A stretch of 64,000 nt of DNA from positions 1,364,001 through 1,428,000 of the forward strand of contig JAIVEN010000037.1 of assembly GCA_026686845.1 (NCBI GenBank), written 5' to 3'. Of the stretch, positions 24,636 through 35,117 are shown in pieces; position 1 is the first letter of the stretch, and each line of letters opens with the position of its first letter. The notes under the pieces were generated by a model. The model worked only from the letters and a program-made list of their open reading frames with translations, made no database searches and was not told the DNA's origin. This stretch comes from Adenanthera pavonina. Taxonomy: Eukaryota; Streptophyta; Magnoliopsida; Fabales; Fabaceae. Position numbers and translations under genes: made by a program.

Positions 24636-25740
24636 TTACTCTTCAATGTAACCAGATTTCCACATAAATAGGTGCAGTATCCTGATATTGATTTTCGGCC
24701 TTCAACATTTGCAGCCCAATCAGCATCTGTGTAAACTTCTATAAGGGAGTTTGTATTCTTCTTGAAGAATAACCCTCTGCCAGGTGTTCCCTTCAAGTAC
24801 TTCAGAATCCGATACAAGCCTTTCATGTGTTTCTCTCTAAGTGAACTCATGTATCTACTAGCTACACTCACTGCAAAGGTAATGTCAGGCCTTGTGTGGC
24901 ACAAATAGATCAGTTTCCCTACAAGTCTCTAATAGCACCCTTGTCAACAAGTTTACCATCCTTTCCATCCCTTCTAACTTCGATTGGAGATTCACATGGC
25001 TTGCACCCAAGCACCTTGGTTTCTTTTAACAAATCAAGGGTGTACTTTCTCTGAGAGAGATGAATTCCATTCTTTGATCTAGTTATTTCCATCCCAAGAA
25101 AGTACTTCATCTTGCTAAGGTCCTTAACTTCGAATTCCTTAGCAAGTGCAGCCTTCATTTTGTCTAATTCCTCCAAATCATCACCAGTAAGAATAATATC
25201 ATCAACATAGACCATGAGGATAGCTTTCTTACCTCCATTATGTTTAAAGAGCATAGTGTGATAAGATAGGCCCTGTTTGTACCCTTTTTTCAGAACTTTG
25301 GAGAATCTATCAAACTAGGCCTTTGGGGATTGTTTTAAGCCATACAAAGATTTTTTTTAACTTGCATACTTTGTTACCCTTTCCTTCATTGAAACCCGGA
25401 CGCAGGGTCATATATACTTCCTCTTTTAATTCTCCATTGAGGAAAGCATTCTTGATATCTAGTTGCTAGAGGGGCCAATCATAATTTGCTGCTAATGATA
25501 ATATCACTCTAATGGTGTTTAGTTTAGCAGCTGGACCAAATGTCTCCTTATAGTCCACACCATAGGTTTGTGTAAAACCCTTTGCCACTAACCATGCTTT
25601 ATATCTATCGATTTGTCCATTAGAATGATATTTGACAGTAAATACCCAGTTACACCCTACTAGTCTTTTCCCTTTTGGAAGATCAGCAATGTCCCATGTT
25701 TCATTCTTTTCCAAAGCTTTACTTTCCTTCATGGCAGCAG
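24636..25740 (-). pseudogene. Copia reverse transcriptase and partial RNase H
   Basis: The minus strand shows the Copia RT order. NETWDIADLPKGKRLVGCNWVF lies near 25710-25640. RYKAWLVAKGFTQTYGVDY follows at about 25610-25550. The catalytic YVDD motif (MVYVDDIILTG) is at about 25215-25180, then KYFLGMEI. RNase H begins with CHTRPDITFAVSVASRYMS (about 24903-24845) and TDADWA near 24720-24735, and ends at the LVTLKSK junction. Frame breaks occur near 25460, 25300 and 24910. The normal C-terminal RNase H end (SSAEAEYRA region) is missing and is replaced by Gypsy integrase. Confidence 0.85.
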
Positions 25741-25761
25741 CTCTCCACTCTGGAATACTAA

Positions 25762-26427
25762 GTGTACGTTTCGGAGTTTTATTTTGGATGGAATGGAATG
25801 GAGTGAGATGGCTAATGAACCTTGACCATTGTTTGGAAGAATTTTTTTATAAAGGAGTGGGATGGCAAGTGATGGTTTCCCAAGCCATCCTTAGCCATCG
25901 TAAACTTAGTTTTTTTTGTCCTCCCAAATTGAGGGGGTCAAGGATGGAATGACTTAAGGTTAATATTATACTTACAAAATTATCCTTATATAAACATATA
26001 TAACACCTCTCACTCTCCTCTCGATTCCACATTATTCTCTCTCATCTCACTCTCTCCATTACATCATACTTGTTTCTTATTCTTGATACTATGTTGAATT
26101 TTTTTCTGATATCTATTTTATGCATGATATCATTTCTCTTTTCAACCCAAGTTGCTTCATCATTTAATTAATGTGTGTTTAAAAATTTATTTAATAGCTT
26201 TTTTTTTCTGAGACAAATATTTGATTATAACTTAAAAACAAACTTATTTTTTCTTAAATTAACAGTTACTAATTCTTTAATTAAAATTAATTCATAAGGG
26301 TAATATTGGAATAAAAATGTTATAATTCATTTCATTCCATCCATTTTATATTAACTCTTAAACAATGGTCAAACAAAACTGTTCCTTTCACTCCACTCCA
26401 TTCCATCATAAACTCTCAAACGTACCC
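25762..26427. mobile_element. Tourist-like MITE (666 bp) inserted in Copia
   Basis: The element is flanked by TAA (25759-25761 and 26428-26430). It starts GTGTACGTTTCGGAGTTTTA and its other end read in reverse is GGGTACGTTTGAGAGTTTAT. Both are followed by GATGGAATGGA-rich DNA, giving inverted repeats of 30 bp or more. Removing it and one TAA brings two blocks of the Copia frame together. The interior is non-coding. Confidence 0.75.
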
Positions 26428-26430
26428 TAA

Positions 26431-27403
26431 GAGCTTTCTATATATTCTTAGGAACTGTCACTTTGTCAACTTCAATAATGAAAGCATGATATTGAGTTGA
26501 AAGTGCCTTATAGGAAACAAAGTTCTGTATGAGATACTTTGTACAAGCTCTAGGTTTTTTTCGGAGTGCAATAGGTAAGTCAAAATCACTTAAGTCTGTT
26601 ACCTGGTCATTTTTGTCCACTTCCTTCTTAGTTTCAGCAGGTGTTGTAGGCTCCATATTAATTTCAGGCTCCCTTACAGGTTCTAAAACTGGTTGTGGTT
26701 CAGGAGGAACAAGAACTTCACTACCTTGCTTTCTCTTCCGTGAATAGATTCGTAATTCTTTCTCGTGTGGTTTTGTGACTCTGTTTTCGCCTTCTCCCCC
26801 CGAATTAGAGTTCTCTTCAGGTTATGGCATAGGAGTATTAGGGACCAAAGGTTCAGGGATCAAAAAATCAGAATTGACAAAGAAACTAGGTTCAAGAAAC
26901 TGAAATTCTCTCTAACTCTCTCTCTGAATTTTTGTTTTTTGGAAAAAAGGAATATGTTCAGCAAAAGTAACATCCCGTGTGACAAAGAGACGTTTGGAAA
27001 TGGGATCATAACACTTAATAGCCCTTTTGGTATGAAGAATAGCCCAAGAAAATGCACTTGACAGCTCTAGGATCAAGCTTAGTTTGATTGTGAATATGAC
27101 CAAAAGCAGAAAACCCAAAGACTCTTAATGGGAGATGAGTTTCAAGATGAGATATTTGATGAACTTCACGAAGTTTGTCAAGAGGTGATAGAAAAGAGAG
27201 AACCTTACTTGGCATTCGTTTTATTAGCTAGGTAGCAGTAAGAATGACATCCCCCCAGAAAAATTTTGGAACATTACATGTAAACATAAGAGCCCTAGCT
27301 ACCTCAAGGAAATGTCTATTTTTCCTTTCAGCAATCCCATTTTGTTAGGGTGTGTGAACACAAGTGCTTTTGTGTACAATGCCATGACTCAAGAGGAAAT
27401 TTT
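26431..27403 (-). pseudogene. Copia integrase C-terminal half and linker
   Basis: On the minus strand this continues the Copia polyprotein beyond the MITE at 27407-27556: FLLSHGIVHKST, then AERKNRHFLEVARA, then MPSKVLSFLSPLDKL, RVFGFSAFGHIH and PRAVKCIFLGYSSYQKGYK. These are the conserved blocks of the integrase C-terminal region and its GKGY-type end. A linker follows with PRACTKYLIQNFVSY before the MITE at 26427. Several stops interrupt the frame. Confidence 0.75.
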
Positions 27404-27406
27404 TTA

Positions 27407-27556
27407 CCCTCCATTTGGATGAGAGGAAAATAGAGGGAAACGGAAAATTTGGGGAGAAAACAAGAAAGAATCTAGACATCTCCTTGTCTAGATTTCTTCT
27501 TATTTTTCCTCATAATATTCCTCTCCTCCTATTTTCTCCTTATTCCAAACAAAGCC
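27407..27556. mobile_element. Tourist-like MITE, family A copy 3, nested in Copia integrase
   Basis: This 150-bp element is flanked by TTA (27404-27406 and 27557-27559). It starts CCCTCCATTTGGATGAGAGG and ends TATTCCAAACAAAGCC. It splits the Copia integrase right after its DNGTKYFNTTL block. It is the same family as 7359-7465 and 9682-9834. Confidence 0.8.
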
Positions 27557-27559
27557 TTA

Positions 27560-28364
27560 GGGTGGTGTTGAAATATTTGGTGCCATTATCCATGTGAAAG
27601 ACTTTAATGCTTGTTTGAAACTGGTTTTGAATCATGGTACAAAAATCAATGAATACTGATGTTGCTTCAGATTTTTCCTTGAGTAAATAAACCCAGCACA
27701 AACGGGTATGATCATCAATAAACGTAATGAACCATTTAGTGTGAGTACGATTGGGTGTTTGAGAGGGACCCCAAAGATCACTGTGAATAATAGAAAAGGG
27801 TGCGGTAGATTTGTACTCAGAGCGTTTAAATGATAAATGTTGATGCTTAGCAAGCTCACACTCAACACATGAAAGATCAGGAATTTTGTTAGGACAAATT
27901 TGGGGAAACATACGATTCATATATTGAAAATTGGGATGGCCCATCCTCCGATGCCATAGCATGAGATCATCATTCTTAGAGGAGGAAGAGGCTTTATTAC
28001 ATAGGATTCTAGAAAGCAAACTACTCACGACAGATTCGTCAAGGTAGTAAAGGCCATTGTGCTCCCTAGCACTGCCAATCATTTTTCCTGATAAGAGATC
28101 CTGAAAAAGACAATAATGCGGGTAAAAAAGAGCACTACAGTTTGCTTGTTCAGTCAATTGACTAATAGACAGTAAGTTGCACGCTAATCGAGGCACATGA
28201 AGTACAGAATGCAATTTGATAAGGTCAGTAACACTTATACTGCCCTTTCTTGCTATAACGGATAGTGTGCCTTCTGCCACCTGGATTTTCTCATTACCAG
28301 CACAAGGAAAATAAGTAAAAAGCTTTGAGCCCCCAATCATATGGTTGGAGGCTCCGAAATCCAC
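27560..28364 (-). pseudogene. Copia protease and integrase N-terminal half
   Basis: On the minus strand, the protease site reads VDFGASNHMIGG where active Copia proteases have D-S/T-G, and it is preceded by an in-frame stop at about 28366-28370. Downstream come VLHVPRLACNLLSISQLT, the GAG-pre-integrase His/Cys module (WHRRMGHPNFQYMN, then CVECELAKHQ), and the integrase core with the first catalytic Asp (IIHSDLWGPSQT) and second (FHMDNGTKYF). The protease active-site change and the stop mean the polyprotein is not functional. Confidence 0.85.
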
Positions 28365-28499
28365 AATTTAGTTTGTAGCCTTTAAAGAAGCAGTAAAGCA
28401 ATTACCTTTGTGGGCAGCAGAGGCAGTATGCTTTTGCTGTCCGGGACTTTGCAAGGCAGTCAACGTCTTGAGAATTTTCCCAAGTTGATCATTAGAAAG

Positions 28500-29506
28500 C
28501 TCCGACCGAGGCTATTGAATCTCCTCCTGCGTCTCCATGGGTGACTCATTATGGGCGTGGTATCCACGACTCATGCCTTTTCTTGGTTTCCAGTCAGCGG
28601 GTTTGCCAGGGATATCCCAACATGTATCTTTGGTATGCCCATTTTTCTTGCAATGCTCACACACCAACTTTGATCGTTGACCTTTTTGACTCAAGTCAAC
28701 AAAGCGTCCAGCAAGGGCAGAAGGCTAAGGAGAAGATGCCACTTCATCCTTCAACATCACCTTTCGTCTAGAGGCTTCACGCCTCACCTTAGAAAAAACT
28801 TCTCGGGTTGGGGGCAACGGAGACCTACTGAGAATTCTGCTGCGAACATCATCAAGGTTCTTATCAAGGCCAGCAAGGAATTGGAAAACTCTTTCTTTCT
28901 GAACTCGTTGCTTGAACCTTGCAGCATCTGTGGTACATGACCACTCCTCATCATTATTGAGATCAAGTTCCTGCCATAATGCAACAATTTCAAGCCAATA
29001 GTCTGTCACATCCCGACCACCTTGTTTGAGTTGCCAGAGTTTTGTTTTGATTTCGTAAATTTGCGACACATCCTCACCATCAGAGTATGAATCTCGAACT
29101 GCTTCCCAATCTCACAGGAAGAAGAGAGAAACATGAAGCTCTTCTTAATGGTAGGTATCATGGCATTTACAAGCCATGAAGAGACGAGGTGATTATCGGC
29201 CTCCCATTGCTTTTTGGCGGTAACGTCGGACGCAGCTGGGGCCTTCGAATCGTCAGCAAGCAGCCCAAGTTTCCCACGGCCTCCAATGGCAAGTTTCATA
29301 GCTTGGGCCCATTCTCTGTAATTCTTCCCATTTAGAATCTCCGTCACAATCAGAACCGAGGAACTCTCGAAACCAAAGGTCGACCCAGGGGGACCTCCGG
29401 CTTGCGAGTTCGGCGTCGAGGACCCTTCGTTGCCAGTCATCGATGATGGACGAGAGGCACTGCACGGGTTCGACGTGGGACTGTCGTCTTCAGAATTGTT
29501 GCTCAA
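28500..29506 (-). pseudogene. Copia gag polyprotein, frameshifted
   Basis: The minus strand starts with ATG at 29506. The first part has LNGKNYREWAQAMKLAIGG and ADNHLVSSWLVNAM, the gag N-terminal pattern of plant Copia elements. After a frame break near 29090-29110 it resumes with SQIYEIKTKLWQLKQGGRDV and DYWLEIVALWQELDL (to about 28725). At about 28665-28620 the nucleic-acid-binding zinc knuckle CEHCKKNGHTKDTC (CX2CX4HX4C) is intact. The primer-binding site lies just upstream, which supports the start. Confidence 0.85.
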
Positions 29507-29517
29507 GTCCGATTCAT

Positions 29518-29532
29518 GTGGCTTTGATACGA
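29518..29532 (-). other. Copia primer-binding site (initiator-Met tRNA type)
   Basis: The reverse strand reads TCGTATCAAAGCCAC directly next to the LTR edge. It differs slightly from TGGTATCAGAGC, the sequence complementary to the 3' end of plant initiator-Met tRNA. It lies just upstream of gag, as expected. Confidence 0.7.
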
Positions 29533-30190
29533 TGTGTATTTGAGCACACTTTAATCATATTCATTATTGTTCAAGGGGGGAAAAATATATACACAGAGCC
29601 GAGAGCCGAGAGCCGAGAGCCGAGAGCCGAGAGACCATTCTGGCTAAAAATTAGGAAAAAATCAGGAAAAAATAAAAACTAAGGCCTTGTTTGTAAGTGT
29701 TTTTAAAATAATTTTTTTTAAAATAGAAAAATAAAAGAATTGGAAAACTTATTTTTTATAAAATATTTTGAAAAATAGAAAAATAAAAAAATAGAAAACT
29801 CATAACATCTTTAAGATATTTTATAGTTTTTATTCTGAAAAACATAAGAAAAAGTGAAAAATACCCATCTCATTAATGATAAAGTTATAAATTTTGAATA
29901 ACTCATCTAACATTTACTAGTTATAATTTTGAGAACAGTTATTCAGACAAATTTTTTTATTTTCTTATTTTCAAAACTTAGTTCTCACTAATAATTTTAC
30001 AAAACTATTTTGAAAATAATAAAATAGAAAACTATTTTAAAAATAATAAAATAGAAAATATTGTCAAACAAGTCTAATTAATCCTAGATGCAATCTGATC
30101 CTATTCCTAGAAAACAGAGATATTTACAATCAGAAAATAATCCAGCTAATGAAAGAAAATAACTATATGATCCTAGCAACATAACAAAAT
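29533..30190 (-). mobile_element. Copia 5' LTR carrying a MITE
   Basis: The LTR edge (TG on the plus strand at 29533) directly follows the primer-binding site. It holds five to six AGAGCCG units at about 29597-29634. A MITE at 29683-30074 splits it. The outer edge is uncertain; a CA near 30182 is one candidate. Similarity to copy 2's intron resumes at about 30272. Confidence 0.55.
29683..30074. mobile_element. Tourist-like MITE (392 bp) inside the Copia LTR
   Basis: Flanked by TAA (29680-29682 and 30075-30077). The ends are GGCCTTGTTTGTAAGTG and, in reverse, GACTTGTTTGACAATAT. The interior is AT-rich, non-coding and partly self-complementary. Confidence 0.65.
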
Positions 30191-32494
30191 AAAATCAATG
30201 TTATGAAAAGATTATTAAGGCTTTATTATGTTATAAAAAAAACTATTAAGGCTGTTATTGCTGTTGTTGTACAGTAAAATCATTCATGTCCTTTTATGTT
30301 AAAGCAGATTAAAGTGAGTTTATGCTTTCATGTCATCGTTGAAAAATACCTTAAGTGAGGTTTAGCTCTTTATAAGTTATATAAATTAATACCTTTTTAA
30401 CATTTACTTGCGCTCTCTCTCTCTATATATATATATTATGGTGAAACTAACAGTGATTGTTATGGGTTAATGTGCAGCAATTTGGTTGCTAACAACTTGA
30501 CAATAGACGGTTCAAATAGCAGGTGATTATTATGCTTTTTTTTTTTTTGATGATGACAATGACGGTGATGACAATAACAATATTACTACTATATATAAAT
30601 ATACACTATTTTCCCTGTTGAAACTTACTGGATATCACTTTTCTTTGTGCACAATAATGTGACTCTTGATCTTATTTCGGTCCATTTATTGGCTGTTGTC
30701 AATTAAGAGTTATAGGCTGGTTGCATGTTATTTTGAAGATTTTAACAATCTTGTCTATCATTTGAAACATTTATTCTTCAAGCATAAAACCCGTATCCTA
30801 TTTGCCATTGCTCAGAGCCATGGTTTACTCATAGTTCTTAATAACTGTGTCATTGTAGTTGACTTTGGTGGCTTTATACATAATTTTCGATACTCAGAAC
30901 CTGACTTCGAATGATATCGTAGCATATCATGTACTTGTGTGATATTATAGTTGCTTTATTCCCTCGTTGGATAGGCTGTATGTTTTGTGGCCATAAATAG
31001 AAGTGAATGTGCGGCAAGAATTAGTTGAAGGAAATATGTTGTATTTAGTTGTTAGTTTTTATCTGGTCAAATGCAAGTCCTGGTTGTGCATAATATATAA
31101 GCTTGTTAGAGATATTATTAAAAAATAATTGTGCTTTCTCCCTAAAAGCTTTAAAGTTTGGACACATTGGTTCTTGACATGAACTAGAGTCTTCATAACC
31201 AAATGATCATGAGTTCAATCCTTGTTGCCTCCATTTTCTTAATTAAATAGTTTTAGAATAAGGTATGGTGTGCTTGTGTTTGGTCCTTGTTTGTCCAATG
31301 GGCCTTTCATGTTAGGGGTTGTGATGAAGAAATCGTTCCTAGGGTATCTCCATTAGACCTGAACTTTTAGGATGAGCTGGCTCTTGACTAGGAGATCTAT
31401 AGATCGAAAGAGAATGAAAAAGTGATTTCATAGATAAAAATGATTCTCATGCCCCTACTTTAAAAGGGTAATAGAAAAATATAGACATTGTTGAGTAATA
31501 ATAACAAGGATATAATAAACATTATAAGAAAATTACTTTCGCCTTTAACATTTCCTCACCACACCAAAGAGGTCCTTAAAGAGCTTCTTTTCATTAAATG
31601 AGTTTAAAGTTAATTCCTTAATTTGTGCATACTTCTACTACTGCTACTCATAGATAATTTAAAGTTACATGCACTTTTCTTGTTTGATGAATACTCTTTT
31701 CCCTTGCAGTGGTCTTCCTTCTGGACTCGACTGTTTGCAGAAAAATTTTCCCTGTAATCGTGGTATCGGAAGATGTAAGTACCTTTAAGGTTTAGTCTGC
31801 CATGGCAGGAATTAAACCTGTGAATAGTATCATCGAGATTCTCAAGTGTAAACAAAAAATTTTTACCTTTGAAACTCCGAGACAAATCTAAATTTTATAT
31901 TTTTCCTCAATTGACATGAAACCTCTGCATATATCTTTTTAAAGTTTTCCATTTATCCAAATTGCATGCATGGTATGACATTTTTATCCCATCAATATTT
32001 GAAAGTTTTATGGAAAATGATACAATCAATTAGAATCACATGAAACCAATTGGTGTGAGGAAGAGTCATTTGTGAGTTTAATCTTTTTTCACTGTCAAGA
32101 GCTGCAAAGAATTTAGGCAAGTCTTTTAGATTAAGAACAGGTTTATTTGCAGTGCACTCAAAGTAAAGGTAAGTGTCTCTGTTTGTCCATTGTATTAGTA
32201 TAAAATAGAGGTGGAGGAATTAATTATAAGTACACACCAACACCATCTTTGAGTCTTTGTGGTCATTTCTTCTCATATTTTTCTCAGCATTCATTTTACC
32301 ATATCATTCTGTGGAATACTTGAGCTTCAAAGCTGCTCTGTTTTCATCTTATTTTGGGAAAAAAGGGTGAGACAGAATAAAAGGGTGCTGGACGCCCCAA
32401 ATTTGGCTAGTAAATCCCACAAAATTCGGACTCTAAAAACAGAAACTTGTTTCGAAAAATAATGAAGCCCAAAAAAAAGGTCAGCTTGGAAAAA

Positions 32495-33314
32495 TACAAC
32501 AACAACAACAATAACATTAGTCTTACTCTTATCCCACTAAATGAGGTTCGACTACATAAATCATCCAGTGCCATTTGATTCTATAAAAAACAATCTCTTC
32601 AAATAAATCATTTATCAAGAGATCCTACCTTATAACCTCTTTCAATGTTCTTCTTGGCTTTCCTTGATACCTTCTTATAGGGTTAAAGATCATCTGATCA
32701 ACTCTCTTCATTAGCTCCATTGGTACTCTTCTCTGTACAAGTCCAAACCACATTAAATGGTTTTCTATCATTTTCTCCTTGATAGATGCTACTCCAACTT
32801 TACCTCATATACAATCATTATATATTTTATCCATTCTTATATGATCACACATCCATCTTAATATTCTTATATCTACTACTTCCATTTTATGCTTTTATTG
32901 TCCCTTTAAAACCCAACATTTACTACTATATACCATTACAATAGCAGTTTGATAAAATTTCCTTTTAAACTTGATAGTACCTTGCGGTCACAAATGACTC
33001 ATAAAGCTTTCCTTCACTTTAATCATTCAGTTTGTATCTTATAGATATCATTCCCATCAATCTCATTATCATTCTGTAAAATTGATCCCAAATATCTGAA
33101 CTGTGACACTTGTGATATGGTTTGCTCTCCAATTTTTACTTCCAAATCATTTTTTACTTGCCTCTTGTTAAATTTCGAATGCATATATTCTGTCTTACTC
33201 CTACTCAAGCGGAAACCTTTTGATTCCAACTTGTGTCACCATAGCTCAAGTTTAGAGTTGATCTCTTCTTTTGAATCATCAACTAAGACTATATTATCTG
33301 CAAAGAACATGCAC
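32495..33314 (-). mobile_element. RTE-type LINE fragment in copy 1 intron 16
   Basis: On the minus strand the left end has the RTE tail: GTAGTCGAACCTCATTTAGT, then GGGATAAGAGTAAGACTAAT and (TTG)n. Inward is reverse transcriptase sequence (GFRLSRSKTEYMHSKFNKRQ, FRYLGSILQNDNEIDGN). It is cut at the right end at the catalytic motif, which reads FADNIVLVDDS instead of FADD. Flanks AAAAATAATGAAGCCCAAAA and AAAATAAATGAAACCAAAAA look like a worn target duplication. The matching site in copy 2 (near 54245) is empty. Confidence 0.8.
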
Positions 33315-34565
33315 TTCAGAAAATAAATGAAACCAAAAAATAAAATAAAATAAAATAAAACTTTGCCTACAATATAATGCCACTTAAGGAATTGAATTAA
33401 CTACTTTCTTGCTACCCGAAAAAAAAAAACTACTTTTTTGATTTATTCAAATAGCCCTCTTAAATGTTTCTATTGCAGATTATAACTTTGCAGTCAAGTG
33501 TGGCGGTCCTCCAATTACAGCATCTGATGGAACTAAATATGAAAGTGATCGTGAGACAGTCGGTCCTCCTACTTATTTTGTTACTGATACAAGAAGATGG
33601 GCAATTAGCAATGTTGGCTTATTTACGGGGTCACACAATCCTCAATACAATAGTTCTGTGTCTAATCAGTTCACTGGTACTATGGACTCAGAGCTCTTCC
33701 AGACAGCACGGCTCTCTGCTTCTTCATTAAGGTATTTTGGTCTGGGACTGGAAAATGGAGATTACAACATTACCCTCCATTTTGCAGAAACATCTATTCT
33801 AGATAGTACAAATACGTGGAGAAGTCTTGGAAGACGGGTCTTTGATATATATATCCAGGTATATATGATTTTATCTTAAGGCATTGGTAGATATTATAAT
33901 TGTAATAGTCTAAATGGGAGTCACTAACTTTCTTAGTGAAGCACCCTATCTGTCTATCTATAGATTAGGTCAATTAAAAGGGTTAGTATATGTAGCACAA
34001 CTCCAGCCCACTAATCATCAGCTGACTTGTTTTAGCCTACATGTTACATTCAAACTATTCTTACAATAACTGTGTTAGCTGGATACCCATAATTGGACTG
34101 ATTTCCTCGTCTTGAACTTTTTGAGATGAGTGACAATTCAACATCATGTATAAGCAACGTATATACTTGAATAATATTAGGAGGAGGTTGAGCAAATCTA
34201 CAATAAGATAATTTAGAAATGTAATTTATTCATTTTGCCTGTCAATATTTATAATATTCAAACACAAAATTAGAAAAATTATAATGTTTCATTTAAAACT
34301 TTACTTAGCTAACTCATTGCAAATCTAATAAACAAAATGTGTAAGAAATATCATTGGCTTTCACAAAACAGCCTAAGTTTTTGTATTGAAATGGTCCACA
34401 GCATGATGCATGACATTTTTCTTTCCAAAGCCACTGTGTACTTGAATTATTGCACCACATTTTAATCCTTGACTGCTGGCCTATTAATTAATGTATTGTA
34501 TCTTATAATTTGGAATTACAAACTTTTGTCATGGTTCCTATTTGAAATTACTGCTCTTTTCTCTT

Positions 34566-34594
34566 CCCCCCCCCCCCCCGGGGGGGGGGGGGGG
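34566..34594. repeat. C14-G15 homopolymer palindrome
   Basis: Fourteen C are followed directly by fifteen G in copy 1 intron 17. The matching place in copy 2 has only a short C run (CCCCC near 55599). It can fold into a perfect hairpin or a G-quadruplex on either strand. An assembly or slippage artefact is possible. Confidence 0.85.
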
Positions 34595-34955
34595 CGCCTC
34601 CTTATTTTTTGCCCCATTTATTGATTTCTTTTTCTCCTTCCCGATTCTAGGGGAATCGTGTTTTGAAGGATTTTAACATAAAAAAGGAAGCTGGGGGGGC
34701 CTCTTTTAGAGCTGTCCAAAAGGAATTTCGGGTTCGTGTGTCAGAAAACCATCTTGAGATCCATCTCTTTTGGGCTGGAAAAGGGACTTGCTGCATACCA
34801 GCTCAAGGTACTTACGGTCCTCTGATTTCAGCAATCAGTGCCACCCCAGGAAAAACTGTACAAAATAGTCAGCAGTCCAAAAGTTCAGATACTGATTTTC
34901 CAAAATAAAAATGGTGATGTATGACCTTGATATGCTTTGCTTCTGTGTTGTATAG

Positions 34956-35117
34956 ATTTCACCCCCACTGTTAGTAACAAACCTCCAACCAGTGAACAGA
35001 ACAGAACTGGTCTGATTGTGGGAATTGTTGTTGGTATTGGAGTTGTAAGCTTTCTGTCTGCTTTTGTGGTTTTCTGTATCATTCAGAAAAGAAAGCATCA
35101 TGGAGACGGTGATGAAG
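34956..35117 (+). pseudogene. Copy 1 exon 19: transmembrane segment
   Basis: This 162-nt exon encodes a short extracellular stalk (TVSNKPPTSEQNRT), one hydrophobic helix ([20 protein letters not shown]) and a basic stop-transfer ([11 protein letters not shown]). It is open and in phase, but its upstream donor is lost. Confidence 0.85.

Larger units (their letters stand above)
23170..30270 (-). mobile_element. Chimeric Copia/Gypsy LTR retrotransposon block
   Basis: About 7 kb inserted in copy 1 intron 14; copy 2 lacks it. On the minus strand, reading from the right: a Copia LTR (from 29533 upward), primer-binding site, Copia gag, protease, integrase, reverse transcriptase and the start of RNase H, then at about 24632-24640 an abrupt change to Ty3/Gypsy integrase and its downstream region down to about 23480. 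Three MITEs sit inside it. Many stops and shifts show that it is inactive. Outer limits are inferred from where similarity to copy 2's intron stops and resumes (about 23170 and 30270). No second Copia LTR was found. Confidence 0.75.
30478..34849 (+). pseudogene. Copy 1 exons 15-18: linker and malectin domain, lost donor
   Basis: Exon 15 (30478-30522) and exon 16 (31710-31774) encode the NLTIDGSNSR and SGLPSGLDCLQKNFPC linker. Exon 17 (33479-33858, 380 nt) and exon 18 (34651-34849, 199 nt) encode a malectin-like domain ([37 protein letters not shown], [12 protein letters not shown], then [13 protein letters not shown] and ISATPG). The donor following exon 18 is GA (34850-34851) where copy 2 has GT. 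Reading through it reaches a TAA within about 60 nt. Confidence 0.85.

Noticed and set aside
25632..25952. Plus-strand open frame across the Copia/MITE junction
   Set aside because: It overlaps Copia reverse-transcriptase sequence on the opposite strand and MITE DNA, with no domain; a shadow frame.
30666..30914. Open frame in copy 1 between exons 15 and 16
   Set aside because: It lies wholly in intron 15 and has no match in copy 2's intron 15.
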